Shown here one piece after another: positions 51,047 to 59,818 of a stretch of 64,000 nucleotides of DNA. Source of the DNA: Metaruminococcus_A sp050943475. GTDB taxonomy: Bacteria > Bacillota > Clostridia > Oscillospirales > Ruminococcaceae. The stretch spans positions 25,974-89,973 of the forward strand of contig JBMNPF010000011.1 of assembly GCA_050943475.1 (NCBI GenBank), written 5' to 3'. Each line of letters opens with the position of its first letter. Position 1 is the first letter of the stretch. Both the position numbers and the translations under genes were made by a program. A model generated the notes under the pieces. The model ran no database searches and had not been told where the DNA came from. It worked only from the letters and a program-made list of their open reading frames with translations.

Positions 51047-52129
51047 ATGAGTAGAGTTTACAATTTCAGCCCGGGACCTTCCATGCTGCCGGAGGCCGTT
51101 CTGGCCAAAGCCGCAGGAGAAATGCTCGACTACGAGGGAAGCGGCCAGTCCGTTATGGAAATGTCGCACCGTTCCAAGGAGTATGACGCAATCATCAAAG
51201 GCTGCGAGGCACTGCTTCGCGAAGTGATGAATATTCCGGACAATTACAAAGTCCTGTTCGTGCAGGGCGGCGCCTCCTCCCAGTTTGCCATGATTCCGCT
51301 CAACCTGATGAACGGTTCCCATAAAGCAGACTTTGTTGTGACCGGCCAGTGGGCGAAGAAAGCTTACCAAGAGGCTGCCCGTTACGGTGAAGCCAACGCG
51401 GTGGCTTCCAGCGCGGATAAAACCTTTTCCTACATCCCGAAGCTCGATCCGTCTACCTTTGACAAGGATGCGGACTACTTCCACATCTGCTGGAACAACA
51501 CCATCTACGGTACCCGTTTCACCGAGCTTCCGGAAACCGGCAATGTTCCGCTTGTTGCAGACATGAGCTCCTGCATTCTCTCTGAACCGGTTGACGTGAG
51601 CAAATTCGGCATGATTTACGCGGGCGCACAGAAAAACATGGGGCCTGCGGGTCTGACTGTTGTCATCATCCGTGAGGATTTGATCGGCAAGGCAATGGAT
51701 ATCTGCCCGACCATGTTCGATTATAAAATTCATGCGGATAACGACTCGCTCTACAACACTCCGCCAACCTATGCCATCTACATCTGCAAACTGGTTCTGG
51801 AGTGGATTAAAAACGAAATCGGCGGCCTGGAAAAAATGAAGGAAATCAACGAGAAAAAGGCAAAACTCCTGTACGATTTTCTCGATTCCAGCAAAATGTT
51901 CAAAGGCACGGTCGAAAAAGAGTTCCGTTCCATCATGAACATCCCCTTTGTCACCGGCAACGACGAGCTTGATAAAAAGTTCATCGCCGAGTCTTCCAAA
52001 GCCGGCTTTATCAACCTCAAAGGCCACCGTACCGTCGGCGGTATGCGCGCCTCCATTTACAATGCAATGCCGGTTGAGGGTGTGGAAAAGCTGGTTGCCT
52101 TTATGAAAGAGTTTGAAGCCAACAACTGA
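51047..52129 (+). CDS. serC: Phosphoserine aminotransferase
   Basis: 360 residues. It converts 3-phosphohydroxypyruvate and glutamate to phosphoserine. Opens YNFSPGPSMLPEAVL; SGQSVMEMSHRSKEY and GGASSQFAMIPLNL are the family blocks; the PLP lysine is in YAGAQKNMGPAGL, and MRASIYNAMP is the C-terminal substrate-binding motif. Strong TTGGAGGG ribosome site. First gene of the serine operon. Confidence 0.95.
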   Translation: MSRVYNFSPGPSMLPEAVLAKAAGEMLDYEGSGQSVMEMSHRSKEYDAIIKGCEALLREVMNIPDNYKVLFVQGGASSQFAMIPLNLMNGSHKADFVVTGQWAKKAYQEAARYGEANAVASSADKTFSYIPKLDPSTFDKDADYFHICWNNTIYGTRFTELPETGNVPLVADMSSCILSEPVDVSKFGMIYAGAQKNMGPAGLTVVIIREDLIGKAMDICPTMFDYKIHADNDSLYNTPPTYAIYICKLVLEWIKNEIGGLEKMKEINEKKAKLLYDFLDSSKMFKGTVEKEFRSIMNIPFVTGNDELDKKFIAESSKAGFINLKGHRTVGGMRASIYNAMPVEGVEKLVAFMKEFEANN

Positions 52130-52149
52130 TTGAAGCGAGGTTAAATAGC

Positions 52150-53322
52150 GTGTATAACATCCACACTTTGAATAAAATTTCCAAAGCCGGCCTGAAACAC
52201 TTTGACGCCGCAAAATACAACTGCGGTGAAGAAGTCCAGAATCCGGACGCTATTATGGTGCGTTCGGCCGCCATGCACGACATGGAGTTCGGCAAAGAGC
52301 TGCTCGCCATTGCGCGCGCCGGCGCCGGCGTCAACAACATTCCGGTTGACCGCTGCGCCAAAGAGGGCATTGTTGTCTTTAATACGCCGGGCGCCAATGC
52401 AAATGCAGTAAAAGAGCTGGTCATTCTCGGCCTGTTGATGTCCTCCAGAAACGTGCCGGATGCGCTCGCTTTTGCAAAATCCCTGGATGGGGAGGGCGAA
52501 GCTATCCCTAAGCTGGTTGAAAAAGGCAAAGGCCAGTTTGTCGGGCCGGAAATCAAGGGTAAAACCTTGGGCGTTATCGGTCTGGGCGCCATCGGCGTTA
52601 TGGTCTGTAACGCGGCCAAAAGCCTTGGCATGACGGTGCTGGGTTACGACCCGTATTTGTCGGTCGATGCTGCCTGGGCGCTCTCCCGCGGCATTATCCA
52701 TGCCAAAAATGTAGAGGATATCTACAAAAACAGCGATTATATCACCGTCCATGTGCCGTACAACAGCGAAACCAAGCACATGATCAACGCCGAAGTCATC
52801 GGTATGATGAAGCCGGGCGTCCGCGTGCTCAATTTTGCCCGCGGCGAGCTGGTGGATGACGACGCAATGCTTGCCGCACTTGAAGCTGGTAAGGTTGCCC
52901 GTTATGTCACCGACTTCCCGAATGAAAAAACGGTCAACGCCAAAGGGGTTGTCGCGGTGCCGCACCTCGGCGCTTCCACACCGGAGTCGGAGGATAACTG
53001 CGCCAGCATGGCAGCAGTTCAGCTCATCGATTATCTGGAAAACGGCAACGTGGTCAATTCGGTCAATATGCCGTCGGTTTCTGCTCCGCGTAACGGCGGC
53101 GCCAGAATCTGCATCATTCACCAGAATATCCCGAAGATGCTGCAGGGCATTTCCGGTTCCTTCGGTGAAATCGGCATCAACATCCAGAACATGACCAACC
53201 GTTCCCGCGGTGATTACGCCTATACCATCATCGATCTCGAGGAAAAAGAGGTTCCGGGTTCGCTCCTGGAGCAGCTGGAGTGTGTGGAAGGCATCATCCG
53301 TGCGCGTGTCATTCCCGCATAA
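52150..53322 (+). CDS. serA: D-3-phosphoglycerate dehydrogenase
   Basis: 390 residues, GTG start 20 bp after serC. Catalytic/NAD domain: GAGVNNIPVDRC, GKTLGVIGLGAIGVMVCNAA (Rossmann), NFARGELVDDDAM and the catalytic His in VPHLGASTPE. The C-terminal ~75 residues are an ACT domain (CIIHQNIPKMLQGISGSFG) for serine feedback; the large intervening domain of long SerA forms is absent. First step of serine synthesis. The serB phosphatase is not present here. Confidence 0.95.
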   Translation: MYNIHTLNKISKAGLKHFDAAKYNCGEEVQNPDAIMVRSAAMHDMEFGKELLAIARAGAGVNNIPVDRCAKEGIVVFNTPGANANAVKELVILGLLMSSRNVPDALAFAKSLDGEGEAIPKLVEKGKGQFVGPEIKGKTLGVIGLGAIGVMVCNAAKSLGMTVLGYDPYLSVDAAWALSRGIIHAKNVEDIYKNSDYITVHVPYNSETKHMINAEVIGMMKPGVRVLNFARGELVDDDAMLAALEAGKVARYVTDFPNEKTVNAKGVVAVPHLGASTPESEDNCASMAAVQLIDYLENGNVVNSVNMPSVSAPRNGGARICIIHQNIPKMLQGISGSFGEIGINIQNMTNRSRGDYAYTIIDLEEKEVPGSLLEQLECVEGIIRARVIPA

Positions 53323-53338
53323 GATTTTCATGGTCTTG

Positions 53339-53369
53339 AAGCGGCTGTATGAAAATACAGCCGCTTTTT
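53339..53369 (+). terminator. Terminator of serC-serA
   Basis: AAGCGGCTGTAT-GAAA-ATACAGCCGCTT, then TTT. Confidence 0.9.
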
Positions 53370-53484
53370 GCTGTTTCTGGTACAATTTGCCGGGAAAAGG
53401 TATTGAAAAGCGGCGGGCAACGATGGTATACTGGTACATAAGGATGGATTCGTCCGCCCATTTTGTCAGAAACGGGAGAAACAA

Positions 53485-54312
53485 ATGGAATTTGGATATA
53501 AATTTAAATCGGCTTTGTTTGGCTTTTCCAAGCGCGATGTCATGAGGTGCATTGGGGAACTCAACGCCGCTCATGAAGAGGCGCTTGCGGAACTTCGGGA
53601 ACAGTGCCAGGCAGCCGAACAGAACGGCAGCGACCTGAGCGGTAGGCTGCAGGCCGCCCATGAAGCGTTGCTGGAGCTGAAGCGGCAGCTGGGGGAGCAA
53701 GAGAAAAAAAGCGCCGCCCTTGAAACCGTTGTCAAACGCCTGGTGGATAACCGCGCAGACAATGAATCCGAAATCTCTCAGTTGAAACAGCGGGTTGCGG
53801 CCATCAACAACAAGGCAGGGGAGCTGCAGTTAAAAAACAATGAGCTCGCCCGCAAGCTGGCCGAGGCCAACGAGAAGGTCGAGAAATACGACGCACTCAC
53901 CCAGGATATCAGCGACGTTATGCTGGAAGCACAGCAAATGTCCGCCCGTTTGCGGGAGGACGCCCACGAAGAAGCCGCCCAGATTGTGGACGGCGCGCGC
54001 CAGTCTGCGACTAGGGTTCGCTCGGATATGGATCTGTTCCAGCGTAGAATCGGGCAGATCAGCCATTCGCTGGAACAGCTTGTGCAGAACCTGCAAAAGG
54101 AAATCGGCCGGATTGAGGAATCCTTCACCGAATTAAACGACGGGCTGGATCAGCTTGAGACGCCGGAAGCGGAAATGCCGCAGCGGGAAACAACCGGAAT
54201 CAAACCGCCGGAACCCCCAAAGGCAGTACGAAAACTGCCGCCGGAAACCGTCGCCCGTAAAAACAGCGGCGTGACAGACTTTTTTGGAAAATTCAGGGAG
54301 TGGTTACAATAG
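53485..54312 (+). CDS. DivIVA-like coiled-coil protein
   Basis: 275 residues. Begins MEFGYKFKSALFGFSKRDVM, similar to the membrane-curvature-binding start of DivIVA/GpsB proteins (F--GFNK-DV). Residues ~25-215 are almost continuous coiled coil (LAELREQCQAAEQNGSDL and onwards) with a short break near 150. The C-terminus is Pro-rich and ends in an amphipathic FFGKFREWLQ. Likely a division or polarity scaffold. The stop overlaps the start region of the next gene. Confidence 0.7.
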   Translation: MEFGYKFKSALFGFSKRDVMRCIGELNAAHEEALAELREQCQAAEQNGSDLSGRLQAAHEALLELKRQLGEQEKKSAALETVVKRLVDNRADNESEISQLKQRVAAINNKAGELQLKNNELARKLAEANEKVEKYDALTQDISDVMLEAQQMSARLREDAHEEAAQIVDGARQSATRVRSDMDLFQRRIGQISHSLEQLVQNLQKEIGRIEESFTELNDGLDQLETPEAEMPQRETTGIKPPEPPKAVRKLPPETVARKNSGVTDFFGKFREWLQ

Positions 54313-54839
54313 CGACTTATCATATTGCAGTGAAAGAACTGCCGGATTATACCGAAAAACTGCGGGTCAACGACAAGGTTTACCTGAGCGGCACGGTTTA
54401 TACCGCGCGTGACGCGGCGCATAAACGTTTTTTTGCTCTGCTCGATCAGGGTAAGCCCCTGCCGTTTGAACTCAAAGGCGCCGCCATATATTATGCCGGC
54501 CCAACTCCGACACCGGAAGGCCTTGCCATAGGCTCCTGCGGGCCTACCACCTCCGGGCGGATGGATGTGTTCGCCCCCCGTTTGCTTGACGGCGGCCTGA
54601 CCGCAATGATCGGCAAAGGGGAACGCAGCCAGGCGGTGCGGGATGCGGTCTGCCGCAATCGTGCGGTGTATTTCTGCGCCATCGGCGGCGCAGGCGCGCT
54701 GGCAAGCCAGTGCATTACCTCCTGCGAAGTAATCGCGTTTGAGGATTTGGGCTGTGAGTCGGTGAAAAAACTGCGGTTTGAGGAGTTCCCGCTCATTGTG
54801 GCGAACGACTGCTCCGGCGGTGATATTTTCAGCCGTTAA
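54300..54839 (+). CDS. Class I fumarate hydratase beta subunit (lone)
   Basis: 179 residues, matching the C-terminal/beta subunit of iron-sulfur fumarases and L(+)-tartrate dehydratases: LSGTVYTARDAAHKR, AAIYYAGPTPTPEG and IGSCGPTTSGRMDVFAP, with GKGERSQA further on. The catalytic core lies at the interface with an alpha subunit that holds the cluster; no alpha gene is adjacent. The start is unclear: GTG at 54300 lacks a ribosome site, while GGGAG at 54296-54300 points to an unusual ATA at 54309. The preceding gene overlaps by about 13 bases. Confidence 0.83.
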   Translation: MVTIATYHIAVKELPDYTEKLRVNDKVYLSGTVYTARDAAHKRFFALLDQGKPLPFELKGAAIYYAGPTPTPEGLAIGSCGPTTSGRMDVFAPRLLDGGLTAMIGKGERSQAVRDAVCRNRAVYFCAIGGAGALASQCITSCEVIAFEDLGCESVKKLRFEEFPLIVANDCSGGDIFSR

Positions 54840-54898
54840 CGGCATGCGCGCTGCAAACTGCGCAACACAAAAATATGGATTGGCGGGAACCTGATACG

Positions 54899-56305
54899 AT
54901 GACAAAGATGATTCGGGACAAGGGGTTCTATAAAATGGTGCTGGGGATAACCATTCCCCTCGCCATTCAGAACTCCTTGAACTTTTTTGTAAGTATGGTT
55001 GATACCCTCATGCTGGGCGCGCTCGGGCAGACACAGCTCACCGCCTCCCAACTGGCGAATCAACCCTTTTTTATTTTTTCTCTGCTCTGTTTCGGGCTTG
55101 CAGGCGGCGCCTCGGTGCTGGCGGCGCAGTATTGGGGAAAAAAGGACCTCGTTTCCATACGCAAGGTGTTTTCCATTGTCCTTTGGATTGCAATGGGGGT
55201 TTCTCTCATCCTCATGGTGTTGGTCCTTTCATTTCCAGAAGCCGCAATGGGCATTTACACCAATGAGTCAGACATCATTGCAGAAGGGGCATCTTATCTG
55301 CGCATCATTGCGTTCAGCTACCTGTTTAACGGCTTTTTTGCCACGCTGACCTGTGCGCTGCGCAGCGTGCAGATTGTAAAAATTGCGGTTATTGGCAACT
55401 GCGCCTCCCTTGCAACCAATGCGTTTCTCAACTGGGTGTTCATTTTCGGCAACCTCGGCGCGCCCGCAATGGGGATCCGCGGGGCGGCGCTGGCAACCGT
55501 CATCGCCCGCGTGGTCGAATTCCTCATCGCCTTTATCTACATCTTTTTCATCGAGAAAAAGCTCTGCTTCCGGCTGCGCCATCTGCTTTCGTTTGACCGG
55601 GTGCTTTTCCGGGATTTTATCACCTGCAGCATCCCAGTGGTGATCAACGAGGTTATGTGGTCGGTCGGTACCTCCATTCACTCCATGGTTATGGGGCGGC
55701 TTGGTTCCGCTGCGGTTTCTGCGGTTGCGGTTACCAACGTAGTTCAGCAGCTTGCCACCATCATGATTTTCGGCGCCGCTAACGCTGCAGCGGTGGTCAT
55801 TGGAAAAATCATCGGCGAAAATGATTTTAAACGCGCCGAACAGGCGGCGTTTACTTTCCGTATCATTTCTTATCTGCTCGGCCTGTTCTCCATGGTTGTC
55901 ATGTTCCTTTTACGCGACGTCGTCACCGTGTTTTACGACCTTCCGGCAGAAACCAACGCCCTGGTCTCACAGCTCATGGTGGTGTCCGGCGTCATTGTGT
56001 TTTTTATTTCTGCTTCGGCCACCGGAGTCATCGGTATCCTGCGTGGCGGCGGGGATACCAAGTTCGCCCTGTTTGCAGAATTGGTGACGCTCTGGTGCGT
56101 GTCGGTGCCGCTGGGGCTGGTTATGGGTTTGTGGCTGCATCTGCCGGTGGTGATCGTGTTCGGCTGCATGAAGCTGGATGAACCCATCAAGTGGATCATC
56201 TGTCTGGTGCGGATGCGCGGCGGAAAATGGGTGAACAACGTCACCCGGGATTTTGGCGCTTTGGAGCAGCCGGAACCGGTAAATTCTGCAGGAATGCTTG
56301 ATTAA
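54899..56305 (+). CDS. MATE family efflux transporter
   Basis: About 468 residues with twelve membrane helices in two six-helix halves: the first opens ITIPLAIQNSLNFFVSMVDT, the second PVVINEVMWSVGTSIHSMVM. Such proteins export cationic drugs, dyes or metabolites in exchange for H+ or Na+. The ATG at 54899 is used; an ATG eight codons upstream has no ribosome site. The RpiR gene promoter overlaps its stop. Confidence 0.88.
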   Translation: MTKMIRDKGFYKMVLGITIPLAIQNSLNFFVSMVDTLMLGALGQTQLTASQLANQPFFIFSLLCFGLAGGASVLAAQYWGKKDLVSIRKVFSIVLWIAMGVSLILMVLVLSFPEAAMGIYTNESDIIAEGASYLRIIAFSYLFNGFFATLTCALRSVQIVKIAVIGNCASLATNAFLNWVFIFGNLGAPAMGIRGAALATVIARVVEFLIAFIYIFFIEKKLCFRLRHLLSFDRVLFRDFITCSIPVVINEVMWSVGTSIHSMVMGRLGSAAVSAVAVTNVVQQLATIMIFGAANAAAVVIGKIIGENDFKRAEQAAFTFRIISYLLGLFSMVVMFLLRDVVTVFYDLPAETNALVSQLMVVSGVIVFFISASATGVIGILRGGGDTKFALFAELVTLWCVSVPLGLVMGLWLHLPVVIVFGCMKLDEPIKWIICLVRMRGGKWVNNVTRDFGALEQPEPVNSAGMLD

Positions 56306-56326
56306 AATTGCAAAACAGGATACAAT
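56298..56326 (+). promoter_or_regulatory. Sigma-A promoter of the RpiR operon
   Basis: TTGATT, 17-bp spacer, TACAAT, overlapping the MATE stop codon. The leader has a CCCGGCC/GGCCGGG inverted repeat. Confidence 0.7.
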
Positions 56327-56405
56327 AGAGATAAGATGGCTCCCGGCCTTTTGGTTGTTTGAACAAGCATCATGGCCGGGCGCTGAACGTTGTATTGGGA
56401 GCTGA

Positions 56406-57302
56406 ATGGTTTTGGCAGTACATAAAGATGTTTTAAAATTGATTGCAGAGCATGCGCATCATTTTTCCAAAGGACAAAAGCTGATTGCACGGTATATCAC
56501 CGAGCATTATGAAAAAGCGGCCTTTATGACCGCATCCAAACTCGGTATGACGGTGGGGGTCAGCGAATCCACCGTGGTGCGTTTTGCAACCGAGGTCGGC
56601 TTTGACGGGTATCCGGCGCTGCAGAAAGAGCTGAAGGAGATGATCCGCAACAAGCTCACCTCCATCCAGCGCATTGAGGTCACCAACGACCAAATTGGCG
56701 ACGAGGATGTTCTCGACAAGGTTCTGAATATGGATATTGATAAAATCCGCCGCACCCTGGAAGAGACCTCCCGTGAGGATTTCAAGGCCGCAGTGGATGC
56801 CATCGTCGCGGCGGACAATATTTACGTCATCGGCGCCAAAAGCGCGGCAACGCTGGCGCGTTTTATTACCTATTACTTTAACCTCATGTTTGTCAACGTC
56901 AAGCTGGTGCATACCACCAGTTCCAGCGAAATGTTTGAGCAGATTATGCGCATCGGAAAGAACGATATCCTCATCGGCATCAGCTTTCCGCGCTATCTTA
57001 CCCAAACGGTGAAAGCATTCAAATTTGCCAAGGAAAACGGCGCAGCGGTTATCGCCATTACCGACAGTCCGGCTTCCCCCCTTGCGGAGGACGCCGATCA
57101 CCTGCTGCTTGCACGCAGCGATATGGCCTCGTTTGTTGACAGCCTTGTCGCACCGCTGAGCCTCATCAATGCGCTTATTGTTGCAGTCGGCCTGAAAAAA
57201 CGGCAGGAAATTTGTGACACCTTCTCCAAATTGGAAACCATTTGGGATGAATACGAAGTGTACGACAAAGGAGATCAGGAGCAGGAAGCGGATGAAGGCT
57301 GA
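56406..57302 (+). CDS. RpiR/MurR-family transcriptional regulator
   Basis: 298 residues. N-terminal RpiR helix-turn-helix (HHFSKGQKLIARYI, SKLGMTVGVSESTVVRFATE) and a C-terminal SIS domain at ~120-260 (IYVIGAKSAATLARFITYYF, DILIGISFPRYLTQTVKAFK) that binds phosphosugars. It may sense a sugar phosphate and control the genes that follow. Its stop overlaps the start of the BaiN-like gene by 11 bases. Start after GGGAG. Confidence 0.87.
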   Translation: MVLAVHKDVLKLIAEHAHHFSKGQKLIARYITEHYEKAAFMTASKLGMTVGVSESTVVRFATEVGFDGYPALQKELKEMIRNKLTSIQRIEVTNDQIGDEDVLDKVLNMDIDKIRRTLEETSREDFKAAVDAIVAADNIYVIGAKSAATLARFITYYFNLMFVNVKLVHTTSSSEMFEQIMRIGKNDILIGISFPRYLTQTVKAFKFAKENGAAVIAITDSPASPLAEDADHLLLARSDMASFVDSLVAPLSLINALIVAVGLKKRQEICDTFSKLETIWDEYEVYDKGDQEQEADEG

Positions 57303-58539
57303 TGTAATTGTCGTCGGCGGCGGGCCCGCCGGCATGATGGCCGCAGGCACTGCGGCGCGCGGCGGTCTACGGGTGCTGTTGCTGGAAAAGAACCCGCGGA
57401 TGGGCCGTAAGCTGATGATTACCGGCAAGGGCCGCTGCAACGTGACCAATAACTGCGATGTGCAGGATTTTCTAAACCACGTTCCCACCAATCCCCGTTT
57501 TCTGCAAAGCGCCATCCATCGGTTTACCCCACAGGACGCCATGACCTTTTTTGAGGAGCTTGGCGTGCCGCTCAAGACCGAACGCGGTAACCGGGTGTTC
57601 CCGGTGAGCGATAAAGCGGTGGATGTTGTGGACGCAATGGTGAAATTCGTCCGTGAAAGCGGCGTCAACGTCCAGTACGAAGCGCCGGTCAAGGCGCTTT
57701 CCTGTCAGGATGGAGCGGTTGCCGGCGTTACGCTCGAAAGCGGTGAAATGCTGGAAGCAGACGCCGTCGTTGTTGCAACGGGCGGAAAGTCCTATCCGCG
57801 CACCGGCTCCACTGGGGATGGTTACCGTCTGGCGGAGCAGGTGGGGCATACCATTCTGCCACCCCGCCCCTCTCTGGTCCCGATTGAAACTCAGGAGGAC
57901 TGGTGCCAGCGGGTGCAGGGCCTTTCTTTAAAAAACGTCACCCTTTCCGCTGTTGATGTCGAGAGCGGAAAAATACGGTACAGCGAGATGGGCGAAATGC
58001 TGTTCACTCACTTCGGGGTGTCCGGTCCGTTGGTGCTCAGCCTGAGCGCCCATCTGGGGGATTTGACCAAGCGGCAGTACCGGCTGCTGATCGATCTCAA
58101 ACCGGCCTTGGATGTACAGGCGCTGGACGCCCGTCTCCTCCGGGATTTTTCCGCGCTTCAGAATAAGGACTTCGGCAATTCGCTGGAAAAGCTATTGCCC
58201 CGGAAATTGATTCCGGTTATCATCAGCATGAGCGGGATTCCCTCCACCACCAAGGTCAATCAGATTACCAGGGAACAGCGCCGCCGTCTGTGCGAGCTGC
58301 TCAAAGCGGTGCCGCTGACGGTTTGGCGGTTTCGCCCCATCGATGAAGCGGTGGTGACCTCCGGCGGCGTCAAAGTAGGGGAGATCAATCCCAAGACAAT
58401 GGAATCCAAGCTGGTAAAGGGGCTTTTCTTTGCGGGAGAGCTTATCGACGTAGACGCCTACACCGGCGGCTACAACCTACAAATTGCCTATTCAACCGGT
58501 TATGCGGCTGGACTGGGCTGTCAAGGGGGATTATCATGA
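57292..58539 (+). CDS. NAD(P)/FAD-dependent oxidoreductase, BaiN/HI0933-like
   Basis: 415 residues. GGGPAGMMAAG is the FAD-binding motif; GKGRCNVTNNC is the family hallmark; DVQDFLNHVP continues it. VATGGKSYPRTGSTGDG and GGVKVGEINPKTMESKLVKG then GELIDVDAYTGGYNLQIAYS are later family motifs. Close to YtfP/HI0933 proteins, of which BaiN from bile-acid dehydroxylators is one member; the activity here is not known. Overlaps neighbours on both sides (ATGA with cmk). Confidence 0.9.
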   Translation: MKADVIVVGGGPAGMMAAGTAARGGLRVLLLEKNPRMGRKLMITGKGRCNVTNNCDVQDFLNHVPTNPRFLQSAIHRFTPQDAMTFFEELGVPLKTERGNRVFPVSDKAVDVVDAMVKFVRESGVNVQYEAPVKALSCQDGAVAGVTLESGEMLEADAVVVATGGKSYPRTGSTGDGYRLAEQVGHTILPPRPSLVPIETQEDWCQRVQGLSLKNVTLSAVDVESGKIRYSEMGEMLFTHFGVSGPLVLSLSAHLGDLTKRQYRLLIDLKPALDVQALDARLLRDFSALQNKDFGNSLEKLLPRKLIPVIISMSGIPSTTKVNQITREQRRRLCELLKAVPLTVWRFRPIDEAVVTSGGVKVGEINPKTMESKLVKGLFFAGELIDVDAYTGGYNLQIAYSTGYAAGLGCQGGLS

Positions 58540-59225
58540 TTGCAGTAGCGATTGACGGACCGGCAGGAGCCGGAAAGAGCACCATTGCCAAGGCAGTGGC
58601 CGCTAAGCTCCAGTATGTTTATGTGGATACCGGCGCGCTTTACCGCGCCATTGGCTGGTATGCGCTTTCCCACCAGACAAATACGCAGGACGCAGAGGCG
58701 GTTACGGCTCTGCTGCCGGAAATTTCGCTTTCCTTGAAATTTGTCGGCGGGGAACAGCGGGTCTTTGTCAACGGGGAGGATGTCTCGGTGCAAATTCGTT
58801 ATCCAGAGGCTTCCATGGCAGCGTCCCACGTTTCCGCCATACCCGCCGTGCGGGAATTTCTGTTCGCCTTACAGCAGAATCTCGCCAAAGAAAACAATGT
58901 CATCATGGATGGTCGGGACATTGGCACCGTTGTCCTGCCGAATGCGCAGATTAAAATTTTCCTCACCGCGTCGGCAGAAGACCGTGCTACACGCCGGTTC
59001 AAACAGCTTGAAGAAGCGGGAACCCCTGTGGATTACAGCAAACTCCTCGCAGAGATCAAGGAGCGGGATTACAACGACTCCCACCGCGCCATTGCGCCGC
59101 TCAAACAGGCGGAGGATGCCCAGTTAATCGACACCACCGGCGAAAGCCTGGAGGCATCAATCGCCCGCGTCGAAGAGCTGATCCGCGGACGTTTGAAACA
59201 ACTCGGAGAGGAGCCGTCCGCATGA
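58536..59225 (+). CDS. cmk: Cytidylate kinase
   Basis: 229 residues. Phosphorylates CMP/dCMP with ATP. P-loop GPAGAGKSTIAKAVA at the start, YVDTGALYRAIGW and IMDGRDIGTVVLPNAQIKIF as substrate and LID motifs, ERDYNDSHRAIAPLK near the end. Start overlaps the previous stop (ATGA) and the end overlaps plsC the same way, an arrangement conserved in Clostridia. Confidence 0.95.
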   Translation: MIAVAIDGPAGAGKSTIAKAVAAKLQYVYVDTGALYRAIGWYALSHQTNTQDAEAVTALLPEISLSLKFVGGEQRVFVNGEDVSVQIRYPEASMAASHVSAIPAVREFLFALQQNLAKENNVIMDGRDIGTVVLPNAQIKIFLTASAEDRATRRFKQLEEAGTPVDYSKLLAEIKERDYNDSHRAIAPLKQAEDAQLIDTTGESLEASIARVEELIRGRLKQLGEEPSA

Positions 59226-59818
59226 GTTTTTATCAATTTGCGCGCCACGTCTGTACGGCGCTTTTGTATGTAGCTTTCAACTATAAAGTGGAGGGCCTTG
59301 AAAATCTTCCAAAGGACGGCGGCTTTGTGCTCTGTTCCAACCATCGCAGTTATCTGGACCCGGTTTTCCTTGCGCTGCGGGTCAAACGTCAGCTTAACTT
59401 TATGGCAAAGGAAGAGTTGTTTCAGGTAAAGGTGCTGGGGCCAATCATCAAAAAGCTCGGCGCATTTCCGGTGGCGCGCGGCAAAGGGGACACCGGCGCA
59501 GTGGACTTTGCCATCCAAACCATCAAGGACGGCAAGGTGATGACCATGTTCCCGGAGGGCACCCGTTCCAAAACCGGGGAACTGCTCAAGTTCAAATCCG
59601 GCGCGGTGGTCATTGCGGCGCAGTCGCAGGGCAGCATTGTGCCCGCCTGCATTGATTTCAAGGGCAAGCTGCGGTTTCGCAGGCGGGTAACTGTCCGCTT
59701 CGGAAAGCCCATTTCCTGTGAAGAGCTTCATCTGGATTCGTTGGATAAGCACAGCCTAAAGGCGGCGCGCGAGGTATTGTCGCAGCAGGTTTCCGCATTG
59801 CTGGAGGCCGGCCGATGA
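59222..59818 (+). CDS. plsC: 1-acyl-sn-glycerol-3-phosphate acyltransferase
   Basis: 198 residues. Makes phosphatidic acid at the membrane. The catalytic NHRSYLD (HX4D) is at ~38-44, the glycerol-3-P block is FPVARGKGDTGA, and FPEGTRSKTGE is the substrate motif; IVPACIDFKGKL follows. A hydrophobic N-terminal segment is present. ATGA overlaps on both sides. Confidence 0.94.
   Translation: MSFYQFARHVCTALLYVAFNYKVEGLENLPKDGGFVLCSNHRSYLDPVFLALRVKRQLNFMAKEELFQVKVLGPIIKKLGAFPVARGKGDTGAVDFAIQTIKDGKVMTMFPEGTRSKTGELLKFKSGAVVIAAQSQGSIVPACIDFKGKLRFRRRVTVRFGKPISCEELHLDSLDKHSLKAAREVLSQQVSALLEAGR

Noticed and set aside
50918..53700. Long open frames (431 and 519 codons) antisense to serC and serA
   Set aside because: Shadow frames of well-identified genes; composition is not protein-like.
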